A stretch of 61,540 nt of DNA from Bacilli bacterium (GTDB lineage Bacteria > Bacillota_I > Bacilli_A > RF39 > UBA660), in assembly GCA_017404555.1 (NCBI GenBank), contig JAFRCD010000003.1, positions 1 through 61,540 on the forward strand, written 5' to 3'. The translations under genes and the position numbers were made by a program. Shown in pieces: positions 43,837 through 51,553 of this stretch. Each line of letters opens with the position of its first letter. Position 1 is the stretch's first letter. A model generated the notes under the pieces. That model was not told the origin of the DNA. It ran no database searches and worked only from the letters and a program-made list of their open reading frames with translations.

Positions 43837-44174
43837 CTTTTAGAAAGATTCCTATTTATTAATCTTAATTGTTCTATTATCTCACCTATAGCATATATCA
43901 ACATACATCCTATAAAACTACAGAACCAAGTAAATAGAGTCAAAGATGTATTAAATTCAGTCTTAGTACAAACCTTACTATATAGTTCACCATTAGAACT
44001 ACAAGCTGGGAATACATTTCCTAAAACAATACCACTAACAAATAGAATAAAGAATATAACAATCGCTGCCATTTGATAATAATTTAACTTTTGTTTACCT
44101 ACCTCTTTCGCAATAGTATCTATTTTAGGTAAATCTTCTCTTTGCTTATCAATCTCTTCAAATATATTTGCCAT
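43824..44174 (-). CDS. Small two-span membrane protein, function unknown
   Basis: The 116-aa product has a charged N-terminus (FEEIDKQREDLPKIDTIAKE), a membrane span at about 33-53 (MAAIVIFFILFVSGIVLGNVF), a short external loop with two cysteines (PACSSNGELYSKVC) that may form a disulfide, a second span at about 79-98 and a basic C-terminus (RNLSKSKTK). GGAGTG precedes the ATG. It follows the 212-aa membrane protein gene by four bases, so the two probably act together. I recognise no family. Confidence 0.75.
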   Translation of the reverse strand: MANIFEEIDKQREDLPKIDTIAKEVGKQKLNYYQMAAIVIFFILFVSGIVLGNVFPACSSNGELYSKVCTKTEFNTSLTLFTWFCSFIGCMLIYAIGEIIEQLRLINRNLSKSKTK

Positions 44175-44178
44175 CCTA

Positions 44179-44817
44179 TCACTCCTTTATTTTCTTCTTT
44201 TCTTTAGCTATTTTCTTACTATCAGAATAAGCTTTATATAAATAGATATATCGACCAAATAAGATATAATATAGAGATCCTAGAAGTGATACACATACTT
44301 CATCAAAATTAGAAGCATCAATTAGATTAACTACTAAAGCAACAATTGATAGAATCGCAATTAAATAGAAATACATATCATTACCAATTTCATCAAAAGG
44401 AACTTTATTAAGTTTTAATTCTCTCCATACTTTAGTTTCTTTAATAAATGTATATATTAGATATAAAAGAATAACTAAGTGTAATCCCAATTCCACAATA
44501 TAAGCTAATCCAAATGATTGGAATACAGTGAATAAAGAAGACATAAACATGATAAAGTATACTATTATTAGTAAAACATTTAAAAAGTTAAAGTACTTCT
44601 TCCCAACACGAGTCTGAAGAATTATAAAATAAGCTAAAGACATAAAGTAAATAGTATTATGATTCAACAAACTCCTTAAAATACTAACCGCATCCATATT
44701 ATTCTTCACTGCAAATGATTGTGAAGACAGTATAATAATCGCACTTAAAGCAATTAAAAATAAAATTATAAGATTAGGATTATTATACCATTTGTCATCC
44801 TTTTTAATTTTTTCCAT
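44179..44817 (-). CDS. Polytopic membrane protein, function unknown
   Basis: The 212-aa product has about six hydrophobic segments (near 14-32, 48-66, 75-97, 104-122, 148-165, 174-193) and a Lys-rich C-terminus (KKIAKEKKKIKE), suggesting the tail is cytoplasmic. No catalytic motif is visible. GGAGAG precedes the ATG. It is the first gene of a two-gene operon divergent from der. Confidence 0.75.
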   Translation of the reverse strand: MEKIKKDDKWYNNPNLIILFLIALSAIIILSSQSFAVKNNMDAVSILRSLLNHNTIYFMSLAYFIILQTRVGKKYFNFLNVLLIIVYFIMFMSSLFTVFQSFGLAYIVELGLHLVILLYLIYTFIKETKVWRELKLNKVPFDEIGNDMYFYLIAILSIVALVVNLIDASNFDEVCVSLLGSLYYILFGRYIYLYKAYSDSKKIAKEKKKIKE

Positions 44818-44904
44818 GACATCACTCTCCTACTATCCCATTATATCATAAATATATCAAATGTATACTAGTTTTATTAATAATTCTTCCAAACAACTTT
44901 CAAG

Positions 44905-44940
44905 TAGCAATTTTTTACTTTTTATGGTACAATTTCTTTG
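44905..44940 (+). promoter_or_regulatory. Promoter of der
   Basis: An extended -10 (TGGTACAAT; TACAAT at 44928-44933) with a weak -35 TAGCAA at 44905-44910, 17-base spacer. Confidence 0.65.
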
Positions 44941-44958
44941 AAATTGGAGGTGATATTT

Positions 44959-46266
44959 ATGGTCTTACCTACAGTAGCTTTAGTGGGACGTCCTAATGTT
45001 GGTAAAAGTACTCTCTTTAATAAGATAGTTGGCAAAAAAATATCAATTATTGAAGATACCCCAGGTGTTACTAGAGATCGTCTTTATCAAGATACTATTT
45101 ATAATAATAAACCCTTCTCTTTAATTGATACGGGTGGTATTGATATGGAAAATGTCACCTTCAATGAAGAGATCAAGACTCAAGCACTAATCGCTATTGA
45201 AGAAGCTGATGTCATTGTCTTTATGGTTGATGGTAAAGAAGGGATTACTTCTAATGATTTAGAAATAAGTAAAATCTTAAGACGTAGTAAAAAGAAAGTA
45301 ATTGTCGCTATTAATAAGATTGATACTAAGACTGCTCAAGAAAACTTATATGACTTCTATGAACTTGGCTTTGATACTTATATACCAATTAGTAGTATTC
45401 ATAATCTTGGTTATATTGAACTATTAGATGCCATCACAATGGATTTTAGAGAAGCTGATGTTGAAGAAGATACTCGTCTTAAGTTTTCAATTATTGGTCG
45501 ACCTAATGTTGGTAAAAGTTCACTAGTCAATGCCCTTTTAAATGAAGAGCGCGCAGTTGTAAGTGATATTGCAGGAACAACTAGAGACTCCATCGATACA
45601 ACCCTAAAATATAATGGTGAAGAATATGTCATGATTGATACTGCTGGTATGCGTAAAAAAGGTAAAGTATTTGAATCAATTGAAAAGTACAGTTTAATTA
45701 GAAGTATGAGAGCTATATCAAGAAGTGATATCTGCTTAGTAGTAATTAATGCTGATGAAGGCATTACTGAACACGATAAACATATTGCTGGTTATGCTAT
45801 CAATGAAGGTAAAGGACTAATACTAGTAGTCAATAAATGGGATTTAGTAAAAGATAAATCTATTAAAGAGTTTACCCAACTAGTACGTAATGAGTTTCAA
45901 TTCGCTACTTTCGCACCTGTTGTCTTTTTATCAGCTCTAACTAAGAAAAGAATTCATACTCTAATGCCTGAAGTAATTAAAGTAGCTGAAAATATCAAAA
46001 GAGAGATTAAAACTAGTATTTTAAATGAAGTTATAAGTGAGGCTTATGAATTAAACCTACCTCCTACTTATAAAGGGAAAAGATTAAAGATATATTTTGT
46101 TTCCCAAAGTGGAATCAAACCTCCTAAATTTACTTTTAGAGTAAACAATAAAGGTTTAGTTCATTTCTCTTACGAAAGATATTTAATAAATAAACTAAGA
46201 GAGAACTTTGATTTCACAGGAACCCCAATTGAAATAAAATTTAAGAATAGGAGTGGTGATGAATAA
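44959..46266 (+). CDS. der: Ribosome assembly GTPase Der (EngA)
   Basis: I choose ATG 44959 (435 aa), with GGAGGTGA seven bases upstream. Der has two tandem GTPase domains needed for 50S assembly: the first with VGRPNVGKSTLFNKI, DTGGID and INKID; the second with IGRPNVGKSSLVNALL, DTAGMRKKG and VNKWD; then a KH-like C-terminal domain (about 350-435, LPPTYKGKRLKIYFVSQSG). Length is typical. It leads an operon with a 63-aa gene, spoVIF and possibly spoIVA. Confidence 0.97.
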   Translation: MVLPTVALVGRPNVGKSTLFNKIVGKKISIIEDTPGVTRDRLYQDTIYNNKPFSLIDTGGIDMENVTFNEEIKTQALIAIEEADVIVFMVDGKEGITSNDLEISKILRRSKKKVIVAINKIDTKTAQENLYDFYELGFDTYIPISSIHNLGYIELLDAITMDFREADVEEDTRLKFSIIGRPNVGKSSLVNALLNEERAVVSDIAGTTRDSIDTTLKYNGEEYVMIDTAGMRKKGKVFESIEKYSLIRSMRAISRSDICLVVINADEGITEHDKHIAGYAINEGKGLILVVNKWDLVKDKSIKEFTQLVRNEFQFATFAPVVFLSALTKKRIHTLMPEVIKVAENIKREIKTSILNEVISEAYELNLPPTYKGKRLKIYFVSQSGIKPPKFTFRVNNKGLVHFSYERYLINKLRENFDFTGTPIEIKFKNRSGDE

Positions 46267-46457
46267 TGTTATTTGGTAATAACAAAGAAAGAAAAGATCC
46301 AACTAATGAAATAGAGATGCTTGATCAAGCATTAGAAAATCTAAAAAAAAGATATGAAGATAAAGCTATTACTCTAGAAGAATTCTCAAAGCTTTGTGAA
46401 GAACTAGGTAAAAAGAAAGAAAAAGCTCTAAAAAGATTAGAAAAAGAAAACAATTAA
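46266..46457 (+). CDS. Small coiled-coil (SHOCT-like) protein downstream of der
   Basis: The 63-aa product is charged and helical (ALENLKKRYEDKAITLEEFS, then KLCEELGKKKEKAL). A short helix, a LKKRYEDKAIT-like turn and a second helix resemble SHOCT (short C-terminal domain) proteins, often of the form L..L.e.G.It.eEFe..K. The ATG overlaps the der stop as TAATG, so it is translationally coupled. Function unknown. Confidence 0.7.
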   Translation: MLFGNNKERKDPTNEIEMLDQALENLKKRYEDKAITLEEFSKLCEELGKKKEKALKRLEKENN

Positions 46458-46494
46458 TTATCACACAAGCATATTATAAAATAGGAGGAATAAT

Positions 46495-46731
46495 ATGTTT
46501 GGTGATAATTTTTTTAAAAGAGTTGAAAACAAGACTAATGTAGATAAAGAATCTATTATGTCTTTAGCTTCTAAGCTTCAAGGTAATATGAAAGATGAGA
46601 AAACTATTAGAGAAGTAATAAAAAAACTAAGTACTCTTTCTGGTAAAGAAGTTTCTAAAGAAAAAGAAGATAAGATAGTAAAGACTATTATGGAAGATAA
46701 TGTTCCTGAAGGAATAGATAAAATGTTTTAA
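46495..46731 (+). CDS. SpoVIF-like sporulation protein
   Basis: The 78-aa product matches the SpoVIF family (stage VI sporulation protein F) in pattern: NFFKRVENKTNVDKESIMSL, then LQGNMKDEKTIREVIKKL and KEVSKEKEDKIVKTIM, ending near a VPEGIDKMF tail. In B. subtilis SpoVIF (YjcC) is needed for proper coat assembly late in sporulation. AGGAGG lies seven bases before the ATG. It precedes spoIVA, another coat-assembly gene. A terminator directly follows. Confidence 0.82.
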   Translation: MFGDNFFKRVENKTNVDKESIMSLASKLQGNMKDEKTIREVIKKLSTLSGKEVSKEKEDKIVKTIMEDNVPEGIDKMF

Positions 46732-46757
46732 CTTACAGAATACTGTAAGTTTTTTAT
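46730..46757 (+). terminator. Terminator after spoVIF
   Basis: AACTTACAG/CTGTAAGTT stem (46730-46738 with 46743-46751), then TTTTTATTT on the plus strand. Confidence 0.85.
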
Positions 46758-46819
46758 TTAAATAGTTCTTTTATCGAATATTAGCACATATAGTTAAAAT
46801 GAATAAAAGGAGAATGTGT

Positions 46820-48295
46820 ATGGATAAAAAAGAAATTATTAAGAATATTGCGAAACGTTCAAATGGTGACTTATATTTAGGGGTTGTAGGGGCAGTACGA
46901 GTTGGTAAATCAACTTTTATTAAAAGAGTAGTTGAGACATTAATAGTACCTAATATTGAAGATGAATATGAAAAGAAAAGAGCTTTAGATGAAATTCCTC
47001 AATGTGCCGCTGGTAAAACCATTATGACTACAGAACCAAAGTTTGTACCTAATACAGCTGCTAAAATAAAGATAGATGACTTTTCTTGCAATGTTCGCCT
47101 AATAGATTGCGTTGGTTATATGATTAATAATGCTAATGGTGCTGAAGATGAAAATGGGCCAAGAATGATCAAAACCCCTTGGTATGATGAAGATATTCCG
47201 TTTGTAGAAGCTGCTGAAATTGGAACTGAAAAAGTAATTAAAGATCATTCTAGTATTGGTATTGTTATTACTACTGATGGATCAATTGGAGACTTTGAAA
47301 GAAAAGACTATGTAGAGGCTGAAGAAAGAGTAATAAATGAACTAAAAGAATTAGGTAAACCCTTTATTGTTCTTCTAAACTCTACTCACCCTACTCTACC
47401 TGAAACTGAACAATTAGCTGAAAAACTATCAGAAGAAAAGAAGGTTACCGTAATTCCTGTCAATATTGATACGATGAGTGAAGTGGATATGTATAATATC
47501 CTGAGAAGTGCTTTATATGAATTCCCAGTTATGGAAATAAAAGTTAATATGCCAGAATGGATTACTAGACTTGATTCTAAACATGATGTTAAAAAAGAAT
47601 ATATTAACTGTATTAGAGAAAGCGTTATCGAAATAGATAAACTAAAAGATATTGAGAATATTAATTCTAATTTCTTAGAAAATGAATATATAGAAAAAGC
47701 CTATCTATCTGATGTTGATCCAGCTACCGGTATTGTAACCATTACTATAGAAGCACCAAATGATTTATATAATAGTGTCTTAAATGATATTATTAATATT
47801 GATATAAGATCAAAGGCAGATCTATTAAGTATCTTTCAAGAGTTTAATGAAGCTAAAAGCGAATATGATCAAATAAAATATGCTTTAAATATGGTTAAAC
47901 AAACTGGCTATGGAGTAGCTACTCCTAAAGTAGAAGAGATGAAAGTTGATAACCCTGTAGTAGTTAAACAAGGAACTAGATATGGTATTAAAATTAAAGC
48001 TGTAGCTTCTTCTATTCATATGATTAAAGTCGATGTTGAATCAACTTTCGAACCAATTATTGGTAGTGAAGCTCAATCTAAAGAACTAATTGATAGACTA
48101 ATGAAAGACTATAAAGAAGATCCAAATAGTATTTGGAAATCAGAAATCTTTGGTAGAAGTCTAAATTCAATTGTTCAAGAAGGTATTCAATCAAAAATAA
48201 ACTTAATGCCTGATAATATTAGATTAAAACTACAAAATACATTATCTAAAGTAGTTAATAAAGGTTCTAATAATATGATTGCAATCGTTATATAA
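46820..48295 (+). CDS. spoIVA: Stage IV sporulation protein A (coat morphogenetic ATPase)
   Basis: I choose ATG 46820 (491 aa), eight bases after AAAGGAG. SpoIVA polymerises with ATP on the forespore surface as the base layer of the coat. The N-terminal TRAFAC ATPase has Walker A GAVRVGKSTFIKRV and a Walker B-like RLIDCVGYM, with TTDGSIG and LLNSTHP further on; the middle and C-terminal parts (about 240-491) include the polymerisation region ending in LSKVVNKGSNNMIAIVI. Length matches B. subtilis (492 aa). Its presence strongly argues that this organism forms endospores. In B. subtilis it lies between der and hbs, as here. Confidence 0.96.
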   Translation: MDKKEIIKNIAKRSNGDLYLGVVGAVRVGKSTFIKRVVETLIVPNIEDEYEKKRALDEIPQCAAGKTIMTTEPKFVPNTAAKIKIDDFSCNVRLIDCVGYMINNANGAEDENGPRMIKTPWYDEDIPFVEAAEIGTEKVIKDHSSIGIVITTDGSIGDFERKDYVEAEERVINELKELGKPFIVLLNSTHPTLPETEQLAEKLSEEKKVTVIPVNIDTMSEVDMYNILRSALYEFPVMEIKVNMPEWITRLDSKHDVKKEYINCIRESVIEIDKLKDIENINSNFLENEYIEKAYLSDVDPATGIVTITIEAPNDLYNSVLNDIINIDIRSKADLLSIFQEFNEAKSEYDQIKYALNMVKQTGYGVATPKVEEMKVDNPVVVKQGTRYGIKIKAVASSIHMIKVDVESTFEPIIGSEAQSKELIDRLMKDYKEDPNSIWKSEIFGRSLNSIVQEGIQSKINLMPDNIRLKLQNTLSKVVNKGSNNMIAIVI

Positions 48296-48320
48296 AAAGA
48301 TGCTAAGCATCTTTTTTATT
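48293..48320. terminator. Bidirectional terminator between spoIVA and the 48303-48722 gene
   Basis: AAAAAGATGC/GCATCTTTTT stem (about 48294-48303 with 48307-48316), three-base loop, T-runs on both strands. Confidence 0.85.
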
Positions 48321-48722
48321 GAAATGAACTATTTGATAAAAGTCACTATATTTAATTATTTCTTTGTTAGAAAGACTATCTAAATCAATATAGTACTTAT
48401 CGTTATAAATAAGTACTTTCTTATTCTTAGGAATATCAAAATAATCATTAAACTCTAATAGGAATGTACAATTATTATATATTTCTATATTAAAACTAGG
48501 ATAATCCAATTCTATTTCGTCTAAATAATACAATTCCATAATCATGTTTTCTTTATCATGATATACTTTAACATCATAAACCCCTTCTAAATCAATGCTT
48601 ATTCTTTTCTTCAAACTAAGTAATAGTTTCAGTACTTCTTCCTTATTACTATAATCTAAATCTTTTAAAAAATACTTATTTAGATAAATAATAACTTTAT
48701 CATTATATTCTGATACCCTCAT
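48303..48722 (-). CDS. Protein of unknown function convergent with spoIVA
   Basis: The 139-aa product is soluble, acidic and rich in Tyr, Asp and Ile (MRVSEYNDKVIIYLNKYFLK, VKVYHDKENMIMELYYL, NKKVLIYNDKYYIDLDSL). No signal peptide, span or known motif. AGGTGAT lies five bases before the ATG. Just upstream the minus strand reads CATACTATAA, which fits a -10 of the sporulation sigma factors E or G but also gives TATAAA for the housekeeping factor. A sporulation role is possible but unproven. Confidence 0.7.
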   Translation of the reverse strand: MRVSEYNDKVIIYLNKYFLKDLDYSNKEEVLKLLLSLKKRISIDLEGVYDVKVYHDKENMIMELYYLDEIELDYPSFNIEIYNNCTFLLEFNDYFDIPKNKKVLIYNDKYYIDLDSLSNKEIIKYSDFYQIVHFNKKDA

Positions 48723-48739
48723 CCTATCACCTGTTTTAT

Positions 48740-48780
48740 AGTATGAAAAAAGCTTATTGTGTTTCCACTAATAAGCTTTC
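48740..48780 (-). terminator. Terminator of the ackA-nrnA-ysxC operon
   Basis: AAAGCTTATT/AATAAGCTTT stem (48749-48758 with 48770-48779), 11-base loop, then TTTCATAC on the minus strand; the ysxC stop is in the stem. Confidence 0.75.
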
Positions 48781-49347
48781 TATTTTTGTCCAAATTTCTT
48801 TAACACCTAACTTAGTATTTCCAGAGAAAACAATTAAGTCATCACCTACTACTAAGTCTAAAGTATTCATAATCATCTTTAATTGTTTTTCTTTCTTACT
48901 ACCACTTACTTTATCAGCTTTAGTAGCAACAATAGTAACAGGGATATTATAATACTTTAAGAAATTATACATAAGAAGATCATCTTCAGTTGGTTTATGA
49001 CGGAAATCAATCAACATAAACACTCTTTTTAAAACATCTCTAGTCTCTAGATATTCTTCTATCATCATCCCAAACTTTGTTTGAGTCTTTTTATCAACAG
49101 CAGCATATCCATAACCAGGAACATCTACTAAATAAAAAGCATCATTAATACAGTAGAAATTAAGAGTTTTAGTTTTACCAGGAGTAGAAGAAATATGAGC
49201 TAATCTTTTTCTACCAGTAAGAGCATTAATAAAACTACTCTTACCAACGTTACTACGACCAACTAGTAAAAATTCTTTTTTACCACCTTCTGGATATTGA
49301 CTACGCCTAGTAGCCATTACTTCCAAATTGGCACTTTTAATTACCAT
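48754..49347 (-). CDS. ysxC: Ribosome assembly GTPase YsxC (EngB)
   Basis: This 197-aa small GTPase takes part in 50S subunit assembly. Motifs: VGRSNVGKSSFINALTG (P-loop), SSTPGKTKTLNFY (G2), LVDVPGYGYA (G3), VATKADKV (G4) and VFSGNTK (G5). GGAGGAAGG precedes the ATG, which lies inside the end of nrnA (11-base overlap). Length is typical. Confidence 0.96.
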   Translation of the reverse strand: MVIKSANLEVMATRRSQYPEGGKKEFLLVGRSNVGKSSFINALTGRKRLAHISSTPGKTKTLNFYCINDAFYLVDVPGYGYAAVDKKTQTKFGMMIEEYLETRDVLKRVFMLIDFRHKPTEDDLLMYNFLKYYNIPVTIVATKADKVSGSKKEKQLKMIMNTLDLVVGDDLIVFSGNTKLGVKEIWTKIESLLVETQ

Positions 49348-50296
49348 TTCCTTCCTCCTTATCCAAATAATCTCTAACCGCTTTATTTAAATCAGTTATT
49401 AATTTATCAGCTTCTTTCATAGTTTTTAATCTAGCTCCTGATGCATATTTATGACCACCACCAGCATAGTTTTCAGCAATCTTATTAATCTCTGGTCCTC
49501 TTGATCTAATAGATACCCTAATAATTTCATTTTTAATATCTTCAGTAATCGTTAACCAAACAACAATACCATCAATAAAATTAAAATCATTAACCATATT
49601 ACCTGGAGCAGCAGCATCTACTTCAAACTTCTTCAAAAGTTTATCAGTTATTTTAATATAACCAACCTTATCTTCAGTAACAACCATGTTCTCTGAAATA
49701 TAACCTTCAAAACGAACCTCTTTTAAATCTCTCAAATAAAACTTTTGATAGATTTCCTTCATATTGAATTTATACTTCCGTAAATACTTACTAACAATAC
49801 TAAATGTATCAGGAGTTGTACTATTAAAGAAACGATTAGTATCCGCAATTAAACCCATATATAACACTTCAGCAATTTCTTCATTACAAGTAAGACCAAC
49901 TTCATCAAGAAATTTCATAATAATCTCACAAGTACTAGAAGCTTTTGTATCAATATATTCTAAATCACTTAACTTATCGACAAAAGGATGATGATCTATC
50001 TTGATAATACTTTTGAATTCCTTAAGGTCCTTAGAGATATCTATTCTTCTAATATCAGGAGTATCTAAAACAATTAATAAAGTCTTATCATCCATCTCCA
50101 ATTTATCTAATTTACCAATATAATTGAATTTATTACTTCCAGTCCCAACAGCCATAACCTTCTTGTTTGGGAAACTAAGACGCAAAGAGTCTCTTAAGGC
50201 TACTTGGGATGCGAAAGCATCAGGATCAACCCCAATATGACGAGCAATTACAATAGTCTCATATTTTTTTATTTCTTTTAATATCTTCTTAAGCAT
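49337..50296 (-). CDS. nrnA: Oligoribonuclease/pAp phosphatase NrnA
   Basis: This 319-aa DHH/DHHA1 enzyme degrades nano-RNAs and 3'-phosphoadenosine 5'-phosphate. The metal-binding motifs are HIGVDPDAFASQ, LDTPDIRRID, IKIDHHPF and LIADTNRFFN; the DHHA1 substrate motif is GGGHKYASGA near the C-terminus. Length is typical. The ATG overlaps the ackA stop by eight bases. With RNases J, Y and P in the same window it completes a Bacilli-type RNA turnover set. Confidence 0.95.
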   Translation of the reverse strand: MLKKILKEIKKYETIVIARHIGVDPDAFASQVALRDSLRLSFPNKKVMAVGTGSNKFNYIGKLDKLEMDDKTLLIVLDTPDIRRIDISKDLKEFKSIIKIDHHPFVDKLSDLEYIDTKASSTCEIIMKFLDEVGLTCNEEIAEVLYMGLIADTNRFFNSTTPDTFSIVSKYLRKYKFNMKEIYQKFYLRDLKEVRFEGYISENMVVTEDKVGYIKITDKLLKKFEVDAAAPGNMVNDFNFIDGIVVWLTITEDIKNEIIRVSIRSRGPEINKIAENYAGGGHKYASGARLKTMKEADKLITDLNKAVRDYLDKEEGNGN

Positions 50297-51476
50297 TTTG
50301 TTTTACCAAAGTAACTGTCTCTCTAGCAATCATTAATTCCTCATCAGTTGGAATCAAATATATTAATGATTTACTATCATCAGTACTTAACTTTCTAAGT
50401 TCCCCTCTAACATCATTAGCTTTTAAGTCCATTTTAAATCCTAGACAAGCTAATTTCTCAACAACTCTTTTTCTCGTTTCAGCACTATTTTCACCAATAC
50501 CAGCTGTAAATACTAAAGCATCACAACCACCTAATAAAACATAGTACTGCGCTATATAATTAACTATTGTCCGAACATATTTTTCTTGAGCAAGAATACA
50601 TCTTTCATTACCCTCACTAATTCCCTTTTCAATATCACGAGAATCACTACTAATACCAGATAATCCTAAGAATCCAGATCTCTTGTTTAAGTCTTCTAAC
50701 ACTTCACTAGCATTTTTAGTTTCTTTAACCATAATATAAGGGATAATAGATGGATCAACATCACCAGATCTAGTACCCATCATAATACCTGCTATTGGCG
50801 TAAATCCCATTGAAGTATCAACACATTTACCATCTTTAATGGCACTAATAGATCCACCATTACCTAAATGACATGATATTACTTTTAAATTATCTTTCTT
50901 TAACTCTTTAGCAATAGCTTCAGCAATATACATATGTGATGTACCATGAGCTCCATATTTACGTACTTTATGGTCCTCATACCAAGCATATGGTACTGGA
51001 TATAAATAACTAACAGGATCCATTGTTTGATGGAATGCTGTATCAAAAACAGCAGCCATCTTTACATTAGGTAATGCCTTTCTAAAAGCATTAATTCCTA
51101 TTATATTAGCAGGATTATGAAGTGGTGCTAATTCAATACAATCTTCTACGTCTTTAATAACTTTATTATCAATTAAAACAGATTGTTTGTATTTTTCTCC
51201 ACCAGTTACTACTCTATGTCCAATACCTTCTATCTCATCAAGAGACTTAATTATATCTAAATCAATAAGTCTATTTAAAAGAATAGATACTGCTTCAGCA
51301 TGAGTTGGCATTTCTGCTTGTTCACTTACTTTATTACCATCATACTTAATAGTATAATTACTACCCTCAATACCAATTCTCTCAAAAAGACCACTAGCTA
51401 GAACAGATTCATCTTTCATCTCAAAAAGTTTAAACTTTAAAGAACTACTTCCAGCATTAATTGATATTATTTTCAT
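50289..51476 (-). CDS. ackA: Acetate kinase
   Basis: I choose ATG 51476 (395 aa), with GAAGGG upstream; an in-frame TTG at 51494 is less likely. The enzyme transfers phosphate from acetyl phosphate to ADP, giving acetate and ATP. Family signatures: ISINAGSSSLKFKLF at the N-terminus, GHRVVTGGEKY, VISCHLGNGGSISAIKDGK, MGTRSGDVDPSII and FTAGIGENSAETR. Length is typical. No pta beside it; acetyl phosphate could come from the phosphoketolase in this window. It leads the ackA-nrnA-ysxC operon. Confidence 0.97.
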   Translation of the reverse strand: MKIISINAGSSSLKFKLFEMKDESVLASGLFERIGIEGSNYTIKYDGNKVSEQAEMPTHAEAVSILLNRLIDLDIIKSLDEIEGIGHRVVTGGEKYKQSVLIDNKVIKDVEDCIELAPLHNPANIIGINAFRKALPNVKMAAVFDTAFHQTMDPVSYLYPVPYAWYEDHKVRKYGAHGTSHMYIAEAIAKELKKDNLKVISCHLGNGGSISAIKDGKCVDTSMGFTPIAGIMMGTRSGDVDPSIIPYIMVKETKNASEVLEDLNKRSGFLGLSGISSDSRDIEKGISEGNERCILAQEKYVRTIVNYIAQYYVLLGGCDALVFTAGIGENSAETRKRVVEKLACLGFKMDLKANDVRGELRKLSTDDSKSLIYLIPTDEELMIARETVTLVKQNA

Positions 51477-51519
51477 TATATCCCTTCTTTCCAAGAATAT
51501 TATATCAAAAATTACTATG

Positions 51520-51553
51520 ATATCAAAGAAAAAAGACTAGAAAATCTAGTCTA
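51520..51553 (-). terminator. Terminator of the second BspA-type gene
   Basis: AGACTAGA/TCTAGTCT stem (51534-51541 with 51545-51552), then TTTTTTCTTTG on the minus strand. Nearly the same hairpin ends the first BspA-type gene. Confidence 0.9.

Noticed and set aside
46757-46820. A sigma-E promoter before spoIVA
   Set aside because: GAATATT and CATATAGT are present but only four bases apart; no pair with 13-15-base spacing was found.
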